Assembly: GCA_902463835.1 (NCBI GenBank)
Contig: CABQGZ010000170.1
Span: forward strand, 1 to 7,300
Length of the DNA: 7,300 bases
Direction of reading: 5' to 3'
From: an uncultured Lachnospiraceae bacterium
GTDB taxonomy: Bacteria > Bacillota > Clostridia > Lachnospirales > Lachnospiraceae
The notes beneath the pieces are model-generated. The model was not told the origin of the DNA, did no database searches, and worked only from the letters and a program-made list of their open reading frames with translations. Positions within the stretch are counted from its first letter, which is position 1, and each line of letters opens with the position of its first letter. Of the stretch, positions 1 to 6,485 are shown in pieces. Made by a program: the position numbers and the translations under genes.

Positions 1-624
1 TACCTCGATTCCCTCCAGCATGGAAGCCACCATACTCGTGTAGCCGCCAATGGGGATTCCCTGGTACAGATCATTAAAATAATTGTTGTCGTAGGTAAAA
101 CGCACCGGAAGCCGCTTGATAATAAAGGACGGAAGCTCTGTGGCTGCTCTGCCCCACTGTTTCTCCGTATAGCCCTTGACCAGCTTTTCATAAATATCAC
201 GTCCCACCAGAGAAATCGCCTGCTCCTCCAGATTCTGCGGATTGGTAATCTTGCTCTCCTCCACCTGGCTTAGTATCTTCTCTCTGGCCTCCTTCGGTGT
301 CACAACACCCCACATCTTATTGAAGGTGTACATGTTAAATGGCATGCTGTACAGCTCACCCTTGTAATTGGCCACCGGGCTGTTGGTGTACCGGTTAAAT
401 CTGGCATGCTGATTGACATAATTCCAGACTTTTTCATTGCTGGTATGGAAAATATGCGCTCCGTACTTATGCACCTGGATTCCTTCCTGCTCATACGTAT
501 AGATATTTCCCGCAATGTGATCTCGCTTATCGATGACAAGACATTTCTTTCCTTTTTTCGTTGCCTCGCAGGCAAAAACCGCGCCAAATAAACCGGCTCC
601 AACCACTAAATAATCATATTTCAT
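1..624 (-). CDS. glf: UDP-galactopyranose mutase, N-terminal part (3' end beyond window)
   Basis: This flavoenzyme interconverts UDP-galactopyranose and UDP-galactofuranose in the cytoplasm and supplies galactofuranose for surface polysaccharides. I translated 208 codons from the ATG at 624. The dinucleotide-binding motif GAGLFG lies at residues 9-14, followed by the family signatures HIAGN (36-40), YGAHIFHT (54-61) and YTEKQWG (152-158, containing the conserved active-site Trp). The segment with RLPVRF (171-176) and IPIGGYT (190-196) also matches the family. The usual length is about 370 residues, so roughly 160 C-terminal residues lie past the left edge; nothing suggests the gene is broken. 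The start is supported by YDYLVVGAG directly after Met and by a GGGAAAG-like ribosome site 5 nt upstream. It begins 22 bp after the leuA stop, so it is probably co-transcribed with leuA, although the two pathways are unrelated. Confidence 0.95.
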   Translation of the reverse strand, partial: MKYDYLVVGAGLFGAVFACEATKKGKKCLVIDKRDHIAGNIYTYEQEGIQVHKYGAHIFHTSNEKVWNYVNQHARFNRYTNSPVANYKGELYSMPFNMYTFNKMWGVVTPKEAREKILSQVEESKITNPQNLEEQAISLVGRDIYEKLVKGYTEKQWGRAATELPSFIIKRLPVRFTYDNNYFNDLYQGIPIGGYTSMVASMLEGIEV

Positions 625-646
625 GCTGTCTTTCCCGCATCCTTTC

Positions 647-2302
647 TCACGCCAACCGATTCAACGCACTGAAAAATCCCCGGATCGAGGCTCTCGTAAT
701 ATTGGAGCTTGTCCCCACACCGAAGGTCATCCGGCCAGTCTTATCATCCCGCATCTGGATATAAGCCGCCGCCCGGGCGTGGGAGCCCTCGCCCAAGGCG
801 TGCTCACTGTAGTTCAACACCGTAATATCGATGGGCACCTTCGTGGCGATCGCCACCTTCACCGCATCGATGGGGCCGTTTCCTTCGCCCTCCACATGAA
901 GCAGCTCTCCCTGGTACCGGAAATCCAGCATAACACGGGAATCCCGCTCTCCAATGTCCTCCACCTTGATCCGCACGAATTCAAAGGGTGACTTCTGCTC
1001 CAGATATTCTCTGGTAAAGGCGTCCATGATGGTCTCCGGCGCCACCTCGCCGCCCTGCTGCTCGGAGATTTTCTGGATCACGTCCGCGAATTCCTTATGC
1101 ATGGCCTTGGGCAGCTGATAGCCGTACATGGTGTCCATCACAAAGGCAACGCCGCCCTTGCCGGACTGGCTGTTGATGCGGACCACAGGCTCATACTTTC
1201 TTCCCACGTCCGCGGGGTCGATGGGCAGGTAGGGAACCTCCCAGATGCCGTCCGTGCGCTGCGACAGCGCATGCACTCCCTTGTTGATGGCGTCCTGGTG
1301 GGAACCGGAGAAGGCGGTAAATACCAGCTTTCCAGCGTATGGGTGCCGCATTCCCACCTGCATCTTACAGCACCGCTCGTATATGTCAATGATCTCGTTT
1401 ACGTTTTCCAGATTCAGTTCCGGATTCATCCCCTGGGAAAACATGTTGTAGGCCACAGTCAGGATGTCCACATTGCCGGTGCGCTCGCCGTTTCCAAACA
1501 GGGTACCCTCCACCCGGTCGGCTCCTGCCAGCATGGCAAGCTCTGTGGCCGCCACCCCGGTGCCCCGGTCGTTGTGGGGATGAACGCTTAAGATAATGCT
1601 CTCACGATTCTTAAAATGCCTGTCCATCCATTCAATCTGATCTGCGTACACATTAGGCGTGGTCATCTCCACCGTGGCCGGCAAATTGATGATCATGGGA
1701 TTCTCCGGCGTGGGCTGCCAGACCTCCTGCACTGCGGTGCAGATGTCCAGAGCATAATCCATCTCGGTGCCGGTGAAGCTCTCCGGAGAGTATTCCAGCA
1801 TGATATTGCCGTCAAAATGGGCGGCCCGTTCCTTCACCATCCTGGTTCCGTCGATGGCAATCTGCTTGATTTCTTCTTTATCCATATGAAATACCACGTC
1901 CCGCTGCAGCGTGGAGGTGGAGTTGTAGATATGCACAATGACATTTTTGATGCCCTGGATTGCCTCAAAGGTCTTGTCGATGAGGTGCTCCCGGCACTGG
2001 GTCAGCACCTGCACCCGGACGTCGTCGGGAATCATGTTCTTAGCCACCAGCTCCCGCAGAAAATCATACTCAATCTGGGAGGCCGCCGGGAAACCAATCT
2101 CGATCTCCTTGAAGCCCAATCTCAGGAGAAGCTGAAACATCTCCATCTTCTCCTCCACTTCCATAGGCTCGATCAGGGCCTGATTGCCATCCCGAAGATC
2201 CACACTGCACCAGACCGGCGCCTTCACAAGCTCCTTCCCAGGCCACTCCCTGCTGGGATACTCCATGACAGGTACTCTTTTGTATCGCTTATAATTCAAC
2301 AT
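647..2302 (-). CDS. leuA: 2-isopropylmalate synthase, long (LeuA2/yeast-like) form
   Basis: LeuA condenses acetyl-CoA with 2-oxoisovalerate to 2-isopropylmalate, the committed step of leucine synthesis, in the cytoplasm. The 551-residue product is the long form seen in actinobacteria, fungi and many Clostridia. A TIM-barrel HMGL-like catalytic domain spans about residues 30-310, with DLRDGNQAL at 35-43 and HPHNDRGTG at 241-249. NGERTGN follows at 271-277. Asp38, His241, His243 and Asn277 are the expected divalent-metal ligands. GSHQDAINKG (333-342) follows in the linker subdomain. The C-terminal regulatory domain (about 440-551) carries GEGNGPIDA at 472-480, the region that binds leucine for feedback inhibition in this family. 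The start at 2302 is backed by GAGGAAG 4 nt upstream and by the family-typical N-terminus. The gene sits 52 bp after the HPr gene and 22 bp before glf. The gap upstream is too short for a leucine T-box leader. Confidence 0.97.
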   Translation of the reverse strand: MLNYKRYKRVPVMEYPSREWPGKELVKAPVWCSVDLRDGNQALIEPMEVEEKMEMFQLLLRLGFKEIEIGFPAASQIEYDFLRELVAKNMIPDDVRVQVLTQCREHLIDKTFEAIQGIKNVIVHIYNSTSTLQRDVVFHMDKEEIKQIAIDGTRMVKERAAHFDGNIMLEYSPESFTGTEMDYALDICTAVQEVWQPTPENPMIINLPATVEMTTPNVYADQIEWMDRHFKNRESIILSVHPHNDRGTGVAATELAMLAGADRVEGTLFGNGERTGNVDILTVAYNMFSQGMNPELNLENVNEIIDIYERCCKMQVGMRHPYAGKLVFTAFSGSHQDAINKGVHALSQRTDGIWEVPYLPIDPADVGRKYEPVVRINSQSGKGGVAFVMDTMYGYQLPKAMHKEFADVIQKISEQQGGEVAPETIMDAFTREYLEQKSPFEFVRIKVEDIGERDSRVMLDFRYQGELLHVEGEGNGPIDAVKVAIATKVPIDITVLNYSEHALGEGSHARAAAYIQMRDDKTGRMTFGVGTSSNITRASIRGFFSALNRLA

Positions 2303-2334
2303 ATGTCTTCCTCAATTTCTATTCTTTTATTCCC

Positions 2335-2366
2335 CTTGGCGTGGGCTTCGCCGCTCACTCGCCAAG
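2335..2366 (-). other. Stable RNA hairpin spanning the HPr stop codon
   Basis: On the minus-strand transcript the arms CUUGGC and GCCAAG are perfectly complementary. Inside them GUG pairs with CAC and GGC with GCC around a GAA loop, giving about 12 base pairs with two left-side bulges. The 5' arm encodes the last residues of the HPr protein (Leu-Gly-Glu) and the UGA stop lies inside the fold. It is followed by GGGGAAUAAAAG rather than a U-run, so it is not a classical intrinsic terminator. It could be a stability or processing element between the HPr gene and leuA, or a copy of a short GC-rich interspersed repeat. The pairing is directly visible; the role is inference. Confidence 0.5.
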
Positions 2367-2618
2367 TCCGCTCTCAATGGCTCCGATAATGGTGTTTCTG
2401 GCCAATTCCTCATCCTCACCGTCAAAGAAAAATTCCACTTCGTCGCCCGATTTGATACACGCTCCCAACACGCTCAAAACACTTTTCGCATTCGCCGTTG
2501 TATCCCGGAATTGAAATGTGATCAGAGACTTGAACTGCATCGCCTCTTTACACAGGATTCCCGCCGGTCTCAAATGTAATCCTGTCGGGTTCTTGATTAC
2601 AACCTTTTCACTTAACAT
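2355..2618 (-). CDS. HPr-family phosphocarrier protein
   Basis: HPr carries phosphate from enzyme I to sugar-specific EIIA proteins of the PTS. In Firmicutes it also acts in carbon catabolite control when phosphorylated on Ser-46 by HPr kinase. The 87-residue product has the standard length and ends in the usual SGLGE. His-15 lies in TGLHLRPA (residues 12-19) and Ser-46 in NAKSVLSVLG (43-52), so both phosphorylation sites are kept. The residue after the active His is Leu, where most HPr proteins have Ala or Ser. Around Ser-46, Leu51, Ala53 and Cys54 replace the Met, Leu and Gly of Bacillus HPr. The start is fixed by GGGAGG 8 nt upstream. No ptsI, hprK or EII gene is in the window; the gene lies between cdaR and leuA. 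It may be the general ptsH or a specialised paralogue, and the sequence alone cannot decide, so I give no symbol. Confidence 0.93.
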   Translation of the reverse strand: MLSEKVVIKNPTGLHLRPAGILCKEAMQFKSLITFQFRDTTANAKSVLSVLGACIKSGDEVEFFFDGEDEELARNTIIGAIESGLGE

Positions 2619-2657
2619 CTATGTTTCCTCCCAATATTTCTAAAAAAACTGTGCATC

Positions 2658-4004
2658 TCAGTCACCGGTTCCGGCGCCGCCTTCCTGCCCCGTTCCGCTG
2701 CCGGGACCGGTTCCAGTGCCGCCTCCGTTCCCCGGTTCACTGCCAGGCTCTCTGATATGCACCTTCAGAGTAACGGTTCCCATCACCTGGAATTTTTCAT
2801 CCACAGTGATCCGTACCTCCACATCATGGGTTCCCAGCGCCATTCCCGCAAGATCGATCGTCGCTTTCACCTGCTCTGCCGTCAGCCTGGTCAGCTCCTC
2901 ACGCTTGCCCCGCACCGGTATCTGTACATTTGTGACATCATAGGCCACCTGGTACCGCTCCGGCGCGTGCAGAACCTCCAGGGATGCAATGGGGACCTCC
3001 ACATTCTTTGTCTCCAGCCCCTCGATCAACGCCTTCACTGCAATCTTATTTTCATCTGAATTCACAAGAGAAATTCCATCCTCCAGATAGGGATTGATGT
3101 CAATGGAATTCTCCACATCGGCGGTGGCTCCGGTCAGATCGATGGCTTCTCCTGGAATCACAATCTCGTGAATGCCGTTCAACCGCCCTGGTTCACCCAT
3201 GATCGTAACGGTCTCCGGCGCATATTCCAGCCCTGCAAAGAAGTATCCCTCCGCCGGCTCTCCGCTGGTCTTGCAGATAACCTTCACCGATTTTGTTCCC
3301 AGTATTCGCACATTGACCGTCACCTTATCCTGACTCAGGCGAAGTCTGGGATCCTCCATCACATTTCCGTTGGCGTCATAGATGGTGGGCGTCACGCTCA
3401 CCGACGAATCCGCGGATAAGCCCTCCACATTCACAGTCGCCACCACTCTGGCTACCTGCGACACCAAAGACTCCGGCCCTGACACACTGAGCAGATTGGG
3501 ACTTACTGTCGTCTCGCCGATGGCATACCCCTCCGCCGGATGGCCTGTAGTCTCACAGATCACAGACTTCTGATCGTCCGACCGCTCCTCCAGATAAACA
3601 GTCAGATTGCTGACCTTCTGATCATACTCCACATCATTCTTATACTTCAGCTGTTCCACGATAATGGGCAGCCGCTTCTTGTTCGCCTGCTCTGTGTCCA
3701 TCATCTGCATGAGATCCGCGGTAGCGCGGAAGGCGGAGGAATCCAGCTTGTCTATGATAGAACGTTTTCCTATCACTCGGATGGTCACCGTACTGCTCTC
3801 CCTGGAATTACTCTCCAACTCCCAGACCATGCCCATCTTCTCCAGTTCTTCCTGGCCGATTACCTGTACCGGTATAAAAATATCCTTTCGCTTCTCCGGA
3901 TCGTCATAATTCACTACGATCAGCCACAGCATTACCGCGATCAGTATGGATATCACCTTGAGGCCCGGATTATTTGTCAGATGTTTCATCATTTTCTTGA
4001 ACAT
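2658..4004 (-). CDS. cdaR: CdaR/YbbR-domain regulator of the diadenylate cyclase
   Basis: CdaR proteins are membrane-anchored, carry their YbbR domains outside the cell and modulate the partner cyclase CdaA. From the chosen start the product has 448 residues: a short basic N-terminus, one transmembrane segment at about 16-32, then roughly four YbbR-like repeats (about 45-140, 145-235, 240-325 and 332-418). Repeats 2 and 3 share the recognisable C-[EK]-T-[TS]-G-x-P-A-E-G-Y motif at 150-160 and 244-254. Residues 419-448 form a low-complexity Gly/Thr/Pro tail. The frame stays open upstream to 4046, but ATG 4004 is chosen because AGGAGG (4012-4017) lies 7 nt ahead of it and the membrane anchor then sits at the usual distance from the N-terminus. 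The start lies inside the cdaA 3' end (35-bp overlap), which suggests translational coupling. An HPr gene follows, where glmM would commonly be expected. Confidence 0.92.
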   Translation of the reverse strand: MFKKMMKHLTNNPGLKVISILIAVMLWLIVVNYDDPEKRKDIFIPVQVIGQEELEKMGMVWELESNSRESSTVTIRVIGKRSIIDKLDSSAFRATADLMQMMDTEQANKKRLPIIVEQLKYKNDVEYDQKVSNLTVYLEERSDDQKSVICETTGHPAEGYAIGETTVSPNLLSVSGPESLVSQVARVVATVNVEGLSADSSVSVTPTIYDANGNVMEDPRLRLSQDKVTVNVRILGTKSVKVICKTSGEPAEGYFFAGLEYAPETVTIMGEPGRLNGIHEIVIPGEAIDLTGATADVENSIDINPYLEDGISLVNSDENKIAVKALIEGLETKNVEVPIASLEVLHAPERYQVAYDVTNVQIPVRGKREELTRLTAEQVKATIDLAGMALGTHDVEVRITVDEKFQVMGTVTLKVHIREPGSEPGNGGGTGTGPGSGTGQEGGAGTGD

Positions 4005-4878
4005 TCTTCTGCCTCCTTCTCCATACTTTGAATCGCGCGGTATCAATGGAGCTGTTCTGTATGAAGCCCAGCTTCCGCTTCAGATTCTCCGCGTCCAGGT
4101 TGCGGAAGATCTTACCGCCAACCGCCACGGATACGCCGCCGGTCTCCTCAGACACCACAACAACCAGGGCGTCTGTCACCTCGCTGATGCCCACGGCCGC
4201 CCGGTGCCTTGTCCCCAGTTCCTTGCTCAGCTCCATGTTGTCAGACAACGGCAGGTAACAGGTTGCGGAAACCACCCGGTCTCCCCGCACGATAATAGCG
4301 CCATCGTGCAACGGCGTGTTGTGCTCAAATATATTGATCAAAAGCTGACTGGATACCAGGGAATCCAGTAAAATGCCGGTCCGCTCATACTCTGTCAGCA
4401 TGGTATCCTGCTCCACCACGATCAGAGCGCCCGTCTTCACCTTGGCCATCTCAAAGGTGGCCTTCACAATCTCATTTACCGTCCTGTCGCTGAACCGCGC
4501 CTGCTCCTTCTGGGAGTCAAAATTAAAGATTCCGGTAAAAAGATTCTTTCTCCCCAGGGATTCCAGCGCCCGGCGCAGTTCCGGCTGAAAGATCACGACC
4601 AGGGCGATCAACGCCACGTTCAGTGTCTTTTCAATAATCCAGAGAATGGTATTCATCTGAAAGAGGGCCGCCACCAGGCAGAACAGGACAATAATGATGA
4701 TCCCCCGCAGCAGTACCCAGGCCCTGGTATTTTTGACCCATACCAGAATATTGTACACAAGGAAGAAAATGATAATAATCTCCATAAAATCAATGCCGTT
4801 AAATTTAGGAAAATGAAACATCCAATACAGATACTTGTCCGCAAAGGATTCTACCATTCCCGAGAGATTCTCTATCAT
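3970..4878 (-). CDS. cdaA: Membrane diadenylate cyclase CdaA (c-di-AMP synthase)
   Basis: CdaA condenses two ATP to cyclic di-AMP, the second messenger that controls potassium and osmolyte transport and cell-wall homeostasis in Firmicutes. The 302-residue product has three N-terminal membrane segments (about 32-48, 55-73 and 86-97) followed by a cytoplasmic DAC domain. The domain starts with the conserved FQPELRRALESLG (97-109) and carries the catalytic motifs DGA (192-194) and GTRHR (222-226), plus SEETG (243-247), so it should be active. It is about 30 residues longer than the Bacillus protein, with a charged C-terminal tail (about 285-302) that overlaps the cdaR start. The start at 4878 has an AGGGAAG site 7 nt upstream. 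It lies 70 bp after a polytopic membrane protein gene and is coupled to cdaR. I saw no strong promoter in the 70-bp gap, so transcription probably comes from upstream. Confidence 0.97.
   Translation of the reverse strand: MIENLSGMVESFADKYLYWMFHFPKFNGIDFMEIIIIFFLVYNILVWVKNTRAWVLLRGIIIIVLFCLVAALFQMNTILWIIEKTLNVALIALVVIFQPELRRALESLGRKNLFTGIFNFDSQKEQARFSDRTVNEIVKATFEMAKVKTGALIVVEQDTMLTEYERTGILLDSLVSSQLLINIFEHNTPLHDGAIIVRGDRVVSATCYLPLSDNMELSKELGTRHRAAVGISEVTDALVVVVSEETGGVSVAVGGKIFRNLDAENLKRKLGFIQNSSIDTARFKVWRRRQKNVQENDETSDK
4012..4017 (-). promoter_or_regulatory. Ribosome binding site of cdaR, inside cdaA
   Basis: AGGAGG on the minus strand lies 7 nt before ATG 4004 and within the coding sequence of cdaA. 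It decides the cdaR start against the upstream in-frame candidate at 4046, and fits coupled translation of the cyclase and its regulator. Confidence 0.8.
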
Positions 4879-4948
4879 TCCATCACTTCCCTTCCATTTT
4901 AAATCTTTTTCCTGTCATACAGATATAACTCTCACGCTTCCTGCCTGC

Positions 4949-5947
4949 TCAGTCGTCCAGCAGCTCCTGATCAATCTCAAATTCATCCGCCAGCTCCTTC
5001 TTGCTGATTCTGGCATCCTTCCGGCTGTTGATCTGCTTCACCTGTTTCTCCTTGCCTGAGACAGTCACCTTAGGCACAGCCTTCACATAGTAATAATATT
5101 CATCATCCTCAAACTGCACCTGCTCCGTCCTGGCATAGTCCAGATGAAACAGGAAGAACTCCATTCCAAGTCCAACCACTACAGCCAGAACCGTACCGAT
5201 CAGAAATCCTGGAATATTCGCCGTGGTCTCCGCCCAGAAACTGCCGACCAGGAGAATCACCAGATTCACCCCGTTACCCACCCCCACAGCTATGGACCAG
5301 GCATGGTTGATGGGACGTCTTCGAATAACATAGATCAACAGCGTAGTGACCACAAACGCAGCTGCCACAACATACAATTCTTTATTTCCTACAATCTGCT
5401 GCAGAGCCAAAGTAAATTTGGATACCTTGCCCTTCTCTTCCGCCGCCGCGCTAAAAACAGTTTCATGCACATGTATGCCCTTCAAATAGTAATAAACTAC
5501 CAATCCGCACACAACGGACAGAACAGAATACGGTTCTTTCCCCAATCCCACAACCGTAGGCATGGCCTCACCAATCCCAAATCTGCACAGAACAGGGGTA
5601 AGCACCGTAGTGTAACCATTTTTCGGCGCATACTTGTAATACATGAAAAACATCAGTAAAAACAGAAGCAGCGCAATTACGCAGGTTTCCAGCGACAGTG
5701 CAAATAAATGTGCAAGAATCAACACCGCCCCCAACACCACCGTGGCATTGATAGGCAGAAAGGTGCAGGGCAGCGCCAATACGATGGCGACCACCGGATT
5801 CTTCAACCTGCTCATATAGCCAATGTTTCCATTGATCATCAAAAATGCTGTCAAAGCAATGATAAATCGAGTAACCGGCTTTATATAAATCTCATACTTT
5901 CCATAAAAATCCCGGATTCGTTCTCTCAGTTCCAATAATTTTGTCAT
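4949..5947 (-). CDS. Polytopic membrane protein of unknown function
   Basis: I cannot assign a function to this 332-residue protein. It begins with a charged amphipathic stretch (1-24), then has about seven or eight hydrophobic segments near 25-42, 51-66, 68-83, 87-105, 138-156, 190-208, 217-237 and 246-267. A hydrophilic loop lies at about 157-188. The C-terminus (268-332) is a strongly charged, probably cytoplasmic tail with an acidic cluster and four tyrosines (EDDEYYYY, 280-287), then a Lys-rich stretch. No ATPase, permease (EAA-loop) or catalytic motif is visible, so I would not accept an ABC-permease label without a profile match. From memory, similar proteins occur in Lachnospiraceae, but I cannot verify this. 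GGAGG 7-8 nt upstream fixes the start. It lies 42 bp after the 140-aa protein and 70 bp before cdaA, which suggests one operon and a membrane role linked to CdaA/CdaR. Confidence 0.85.
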   Translation of the reverse strand: MTKLLELRERIRDFYGKYEIYIKPVTRFIIALTAFLMINGNIGYMSRLKNPVVAIVLALPCTFLPINATVVLGAVLILAHLFALSLETCVIALLLFLLMFFMYYKYAPKNGYTTVLTPVLCRFGIGEAMPTVVGLGKEPYSVLSVVCGLVVYYYLKGIHVHETVFSAAAEEKGKVSKFTLALQQIVGNKELYVVAAAFVVTTLLIYVIRRRPINHAWSIAVGVGNGVNLVILLVGSFWAETTANIPGFLIGTVLAVVVGLGMEFFLFHLDYARTEQVQFEDDEYYYYVKAVPKVTVSGKEKQVKQINSRKDARISKKELADEFEIDQELLDD

Positions 5948-5989
5948 AATTATCCTCCAGTTGCGTCAGATTCCATTCCTCCGGCCCTG

Positions 5990-6412
5990 TCACTGCCCCC
6001 ATTCTTCAGAGGGTAACTGTTTTTCCTCCCTCTCGTAAAGTTTTTCCACCTTTTTCAGCTTGTTCTGATAAGCCTTCTGATTCTTATGCCCCTTCCGATA
6101 ACGCATGTTATATACGATCCATGCAATAACCTGATAAAACAGGATGAAGACCAGATACTTGATCACAATCTCAAGAACCATCTCCTGATATTCCGCCAGA
6201 TAAAGCTGCTCCAGCCATTCCTCCAGCCCGTAAAGCACCTGCAGCAATGTAAAAATGCCAAAAGCTATAGTGGCATAAAAAAAGCTCTTTATCATCTGAA
6301 TACTCACATAATCTCTGCGGCGATACCGGCCTATCGGCATATATTCTTTTCCTTCGCCTTGCTCATAGGCCGCCAACTGGGTCATGAGCCTGATTCGGTC
6401 TTTGCTTAGCAT
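5990..6412 (-). CDS. Small two-helix membrane protein of unknown function
   Basis: I do not recognise this 140-residue protein. It has a charged, soluble N-terminus (1-38), two hydrophobic segments at about 42-62 and 82-103 separated by an acidic loop (GLEEWLEQLYLAEYQE, 62-77), and a Lys/Glu-rich C-terminal stretch (about 105-132) likely to form a helix or coiled coil. Both termini are therefore predicted on the same side, probably cytoplasmic. No catalytic motif was found. The frame is open to an ATG at 6451, but ATG 6412 is preferred. A GGGGGA site lies about 7 nt upstream of it, and the predicted transcription start (about 6449-6450) would leave the 6451 codon out of the mRNA. It is the first gene after the promoter at 6456-6484 and lies 42 bp before the polytopic membrane protein gene. 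Confidence 0.8.
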   Translation of the reverse strand: MLSKDRIRLMTQLAAYEQGEGKEYMPIGRYRRRDYVSIQMIKSFFYATIAFGIFTLLQVLYGLEEWLEQLYLAEYQEMVLEIVIKYLVFILFYQVIAWIVYNMRYRKGHKNQKAYQNKLKKVEKLYEREEKQLPSEEWGQ

Positions 6413-6433
6413 AAGGGATCCCCCTGATTTTAT

Positions 6434-6450
6434 TGTACACAGTGCATACA
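6434..6450. promoter_or_regulatory. Operator-like imperfect palindrome at the transcription start
   Basis: The 17-bp sequence TGTACACAGTGCATACA is symmetric at 6 of 8 paired positions (outer TGTA/TACA and inner CA/TG) around G6442. It begins just downstream of the predicted -10 box and covers the predicted +1 and the early leader, a usual place for a repressor site. No regulator is identified and the symmetry could be chance. Confidence 0.3.
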
Positions 6451-6455
6451 TTTAC

Positions 6456-6484
6456 AGTATACCATACTATTTTAAAATACGCAA
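6456..6484 (-). promoter_or_regulatory. Sigma-A-type promoter with extended -10
   Basis: On the minus strand TTGCGT (6479-6484) and TATACT (6456-6461) are separated by exactly 17 bp, and TGG just before the -10 box forms an extended -10 (TGn). The -10 matches the consensus at 5 of 6 positions and the -35 at 3 of 6, a common trade-off when an extended -10 is present. It starts immediately after the comF stop and would give a leader of about 37 nt before the 140-aa membrane protein gene. It is the best promoter in the window and could drive the whole downstream series through cdaA and cdaR. Confidence 0.65.
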
Positions 6485-6485
6485 A

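Noticed and set aside
1616..2389. A 257-codon open frame on the plus strand opposite leuA, plus others opposite cdaR and the membrane genes
   Set aside because: They mirror the codon bias of strongly recognisable minus-strand genes, and their products look like no known family (His/Leu/Arg-rich shadow translations).
4005..4046. Longer CdaR starting at 4046
   Set aside because: It would extend the overlap with cdaA to 77 bp, and the internal ATG at 4004 has a much better ribosome site.
4879..4948. Possible promoter upstream of cdaA (TAAAAT or TTATAT as -10)
   Set aside because: The TAAAAT box has no acceptable -35 at 16-18 bp, and the TTATAT candidate has only TGAGCA with 3 of 6 matches. The gap holds nothing else I can support.
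6413..6451. Longer form of the 140-aa membrane protein starting at ATG 6451
   Set aside because: The predicted transcription start lies at about 6449-6450, so this codon would not be transcribed, and it has no ribosome site.
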